A DNA stretch of 64,000 nucleotides from Pseudomonas frederiksbergensis (GTDB taxonomy: Bacteria; Pseudomonadota; Gammaproteobacteria; Pseudomonadales; Pseudomonadaceae): positions 4,276,001 to 4,340,000 of the forward strand of contig NZ_CP017886.1 of assembly GCF_001874645.1 (NCBI RefSeq). The letters run 5' to 3'. Both the position numbers and the translations under genes were made by a program. Below the pieces are notes generated by a model. The model did not search any database and was not told the DNA's origin. It worked only from the letters and a program-made list of their open reading frames with translations. Positions 61,546 through 64,000 of the stretch are shown here, piece after piece. Position 1 is the first letter of the stretch, and every line of letters begins with the position of its first letter.

Positions 61546-64000
61546 ATGCCAAACAATTGGCCCGCCGAGATTGAGCACGTCGTTGTGCTGATGATGGAAA
61601 ACCGTTCCTTCGATCATCTGCTGGGGGATTACACCCGCATCAACCCAGCGTGCGAGGGCATCAACCGTAACGCGCCCAGCACCAACCCGCTGACGGACGC
61701 CAGTGGCCACTCAGCGGTGATCACTCAAACGGCTGAAATAACCGATTACTTCGCCCTGTGGGCGCCGCCCGCGCCTTCGCCACCGGCGCTACCGGCAAAG
61801 GACAGCGAAGGCTTCGACCTGGGCCACGAGTTTGTCGATGTGGTGAAGCAACTGGACGTGACGCTCAAGACCAGCCTGACCGCGCCCAAACTCGATGGCT
61901 TTGCGCAGGACGCCTACGACAAGGCTCGCAACGATCTGAAGGTGTACAAAACCTGGTCGCAATCCATGGCGCAGCGGGCGATGAATTACATCCCGTTCGG
62001 TGCTACTCCGGCCGATGATCCGCTGTCGGCGATCCAGGGGCTGGCGCGCAATTTCACCGTGTGCGACCGCTGGTTTGCCTCGGTGCCGGGCCCGACCTGG
62101 CCGAACCGTTTTTTCGCCATGCTCGGCAGTTGCAATGGTCACCTGCTGATGCCGTCCACGGGCACGGTGCTGGCCGGTATCAAAAGCCTGATTGCGCAGT
62201 TTGGCGGCGACAGTATTTTTTCGTTGCTGCGTGACAAGGGCCACGATGTGCGCATTTATTCCGACGGTGCGATCCCGCTGGCGGCACTGGTCAAAGGTGG
62301 TTTGCAGCACATGAGCATCGACGACTTCAAGTCGGATGTCGCCGCTGACAAGCTCCCCGAACTGTCGTGGATCGAGCCGAGCTACGGCCTGCTCAACGGC
62401 AAACTTGGGCCCAATGTGTCGCACCATCCACCGGAAGACCTGCGTTTTGGCGATCAGTTTGTCGGTGAGGTGTTCAATGCCCTGTCGGCCAATACCGATG
62501 TCTGGAACAAAACCCTGTTCGTGCTGCTGTACGACGAGCACGGCGGTTTCCATGACCATGTGGTGCCACCGACCTGCGTTGCACCCGATGCAACGTCCGA
62601 TGTCGATTGGCCAAACCCCTTCACTCGACTCGGCATCCGCGTACCGGCGATCCTCGCCTCGCCGTGGCTCAATCCGGGTTTGATTCCCTGGACCGGCGCG
62701 CTCGATCAGCAGCATTACGATCACACCAGTTTGCTGGCCTTTCTTTGCGATCATTTCCAACTACCGCGCAGCGCCCTCGGTGCAAGGGTGGTCGCGGCCC
62801 AGCACTTCGGCAACGCGCCGATCTGGCGCACTGCCGCGAGCGTGACTCCACCGCAGCAGTTGGCAGCCACCGCCGTGCCAAGCCGCGTCGGGCTGCCATT
62901 GATCGAGTCCGAACTGGCGACCCAAAGCCGGCAGGTGGTGGACAGTGCCACCGGTTACCTCGACGGTCTAGATCCGGAGCAGATCTGGAAGAACAGCGCC
63001 CAAGGCGTCAGCAATTTCCTCGACAACCGCACTCGGGCACTGGTTGATCCCGGCCAGGCCGCCCTCACATCCGCCGCGCCCAGCGCGGACAGCCTGGAGG
63101 CGAAACTGCGGCGCCTGCAGGATTTGATGGCCATCGCCCACGGTCAAACGGTGCCTGCCGTTGCGGCGCCCCTCAGCAAAGCCTTGGTAGCGCCGGGGCC
63201 GGGAGTAGCGCCAGCGCGACTGAAAGTGCTGTGCCTGCCCGGTGTGGGATTCACGCAGGCCGCCAACGTGCAGGGCAGCACCGATGCGAACTGGCAGGAA
63301 CAATGGCGCACGCTGATCCGCAACCAACTGGCGCAGAACGGTCGCGTCATCGATGACCAGGACATCGACTTTCTACCCTTCGATGACCAACTCAAGGATG
63401 GGCCGGATTTCGCCCAGATCACCCGGGGCCTGGCGATGCTGCGGGACGACGCCAGGGGCAAGGCCGACGAGGATTTTGGCAGTTGGGGCCTGCCGGTCAA
63501 TCAGATGCTGCGCACCACTGTCGGCGCCATCGTGCAATGGATCGAAGACGCCGACTTGCGCACCGCACTGACCCAACATCTGTTGGCGAAAATTGATGCC
63601 TTCGACCCGCAGATCATCTTCGCCCAAGGGCTGGGCAGCCTGATCGGCTACGACGCCTTGCGCCGTTCGGTGGTCAAGAATGACTCGGCACTGCAGAGCA
63701 TCGATGGCCGGGTGTTCGTCAGCTTCGGCTCACCTATCGCGCTGCCGTTGGTGATGCGCGAAGTGTGGGGCGGGCGGGTCATGCGCCTGAGCGAAAACGG
63801 TCGAGGCATTCGCCGCTGGTTCCACCTGTATAACCCCAACGACGGCTTGCTGACTCGGCCGATCACCTCGCCAGACTCCGCTCGGGTCGACCTGCAAACC
63901 GAGTTCAGCGTGCCGCTGCGTGATGACCTGCTGGACCTTAATCACGCCGCCCAGGCCTACTTGTCGTCACCCACCAGCCAGACCGGCCTCTGGCCACAAC
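61546..64000 (+). CDS. Phosphoesterase (phospholipase C/acid phosphatase family) fused to an alpha/beta-hydrolase-like domain, 3'-partial
   Basis: Open to the right edge: 818 codons visible, no stop. AGGGAG precedes the ATG. Domain 1 (about residues 1-425) is the PF04185-type phosphoesterase: VVVLMMENRSFDHLLGDYTR at the start, CDRWFASVPGPTWPNRFFAM, YDEHGGFHDHVVPP and RVPAILASPWLNPG. Linker about 425-540. Domain 2 (from about 545) resembles a serine hydrolase: LKVLCLPGVGFTQAANVQGS, elbow region IIFAQGLGSLIGYDALRRSV, and RWFHLYNPNDGLL with a candidate acid, then LNHAAQAYL with a candidate His. At the elbow the usual GHSLG Ser is Gly. No signal peptide seen. Substrate unknown. Confidence 0.82.
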   Translation, partial: MPNNWPAEIEHVVVLMMENRSFDHLLGDYTRINPACEGINRNAPSTNPLTDASGHSAVITQTAEITDYFALWAPPAPSPPALPAKDSEGFDLGHEFVDVVKQLDVTLKTSLTAPKLDGFAQDAYDKARNDLKVYKTWSQSMAQRAMNYIPFGATPADDPLSAIQGLARNFTVCDRWFASVPGPTWPNRFFAMLGSCNGHLLMPSTGTVLAGIKSLIAQFGGDSIFSLLRDKGHDVRIYSDGAIPLAALVKGGLQHMSIDDFKSDVAADKLPELSWIEPSYGLLNGKLGPNVSHHPPEDLRFGDQFVGEVFNALSANTDVWNKTLFVLLYDEHGGFHDHVVPPTCVAPDATSDVDWPNPFTRLGIRVPAILASPWLNPGLIPWTGALDQQHYDHTSLLAFLCDHFQLPRSALGARVVAAQHFGNAPIWRTAASVTPPQQLAATAVPSRVGLPLIESELATQSRQVVDSATGYLDGLDPEQIWKNSAQGVSNFLDNRTRALVDPGQAALTSAAPSADSLEAKLRRLQDLMAIAHGQTVPAVAAPLSKALVAPGPGVAPARLKVLCLPGVGFTQAANVQGSTDANWQEQWRTLIRNQLAQNGRVIDDQDIDFLPFDDQLKDGPDFAQITRGLAMLRDDARGKADEDFGSWGLPVNQMLRTTVGAIVQWIEDADLRTALTQHLLAKIDAFDPQIIFAQGLGSLIGYDALRRSVVKNDSALQSIDGRVFVSFGSPIALPLVMREVWGGRVMRLSENGRGIRRWFHLYNPNDGLLTRPITSPDSARVDLQTEFSVPLRDDLLDLNHAAQAYLSSPTSQTGLWPQ

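Noticed and set aside
61789..62760. 323-codon minus-strand frame opposite the phosphoesterase gene
   Set aside because: The plus-strand frame is open from 61546 to the window end with clear phosphoesterase motifs, so this is a shadow.

Overview
The window comes from a Pseudomonas of the fluorescens lineage. The evidence is the intact Entner-Doudoroff/glucose-uptake island with HexR and GltR/GtrS, the fadD2-fadD1 tandem, the GntR-GntK-gluconate permease locus, the high-GC pseudomonad codon use, and many copies of the imperfect palindrome GTAGGAGCTGCCGCAGGCTG (Pseudomonas REP). No rRNA, tRNA, CRISPR array, prophage or insertion sequence was seen. Both ends cut genes: edd lacks its first codons on the left and a phosphoesterase fusion runs off the right.

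Region 1 (1-17.6 kb) is the glucose island: edd-glk-gltR-gtrS, an AGE-superfamily sugar isomerase, gtsABCD (glucose ABC importer), oprB (porin), a hexose-6-phosphate mutarotase, then hexR divergent from zwf-pgl-eda. Glucose enters through OprB and GtsABCD, is phosphorylated by Glk, oxidised by Zwf/Pgl, and split by Edd/Eda to pyruvate and glyceraldehyde-3-phosphate. HexR and GltR/GtrS are the local regulators. AAnAAnAA (Crc/Hfq-type) motifs precede at least six starts in the window. A spacing-conserved 66-bp promoter module occurs upstream of both the isomerase and gtsA.

Region 2 (17.6-30 kb) holds lipid and housekeeping genes: class V aminotransferase, DUF3820 protein, MaoC/PhaJ hydratase, monoacylglycerol-lipase-like hydrolase, fadD2, fadD1, CsbD, YihY/BrkB, peptide deformylase, GNAT, fatty acid desaturase and a PhnD-like protein.

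Region 3 (30-34.2 kb) is accessory. A FecI-type sigma factor is translationally coupled to an OpuAC-type binding protein. Next come two 5'-truncated gene remnants (GST and MCP) fused at one breakpoint, and then an orphan IucA/IucC-type siderophore synthetase. It looks like a reworked or decayed locus.

Region 4 (34.2-43.2 kb) has the gluconate regulon (gntR, gntK, gntT) with three copies of one operator sequence, AlaC-type aminotransferase, LysE exporter, GyrI-like protein, a previously easy-to-miss 36-residue membrane protein, two GNATs, and a LysR/PACE efflux pair.

Region 5 (43.2-59.4 kb) is a mosaic: a two-gene hydroxylase/methyltransferase operon, a chemoreceptor, a FlxA-like protein, PepSY protein, GlpQ, a monooxygenase-like protein, a GATase-like protein divergent from a LysR regulator, DUF1003 protein, a diguanylate cyclase, TetR/metallo-hydrolase pair, amidase, XRE and AraC regulators, and a TauE/SafE exporter.

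Region 6 (59.4-64 kb) is the least familiar part: a zinc-ribbon-like protein of unknown function, divergent from an operon of a three-helix membrane protein and a large phosphoesterase fused to an alpha/beta-hydrolase-like domain whose nucleophile serine appears to be glycine.
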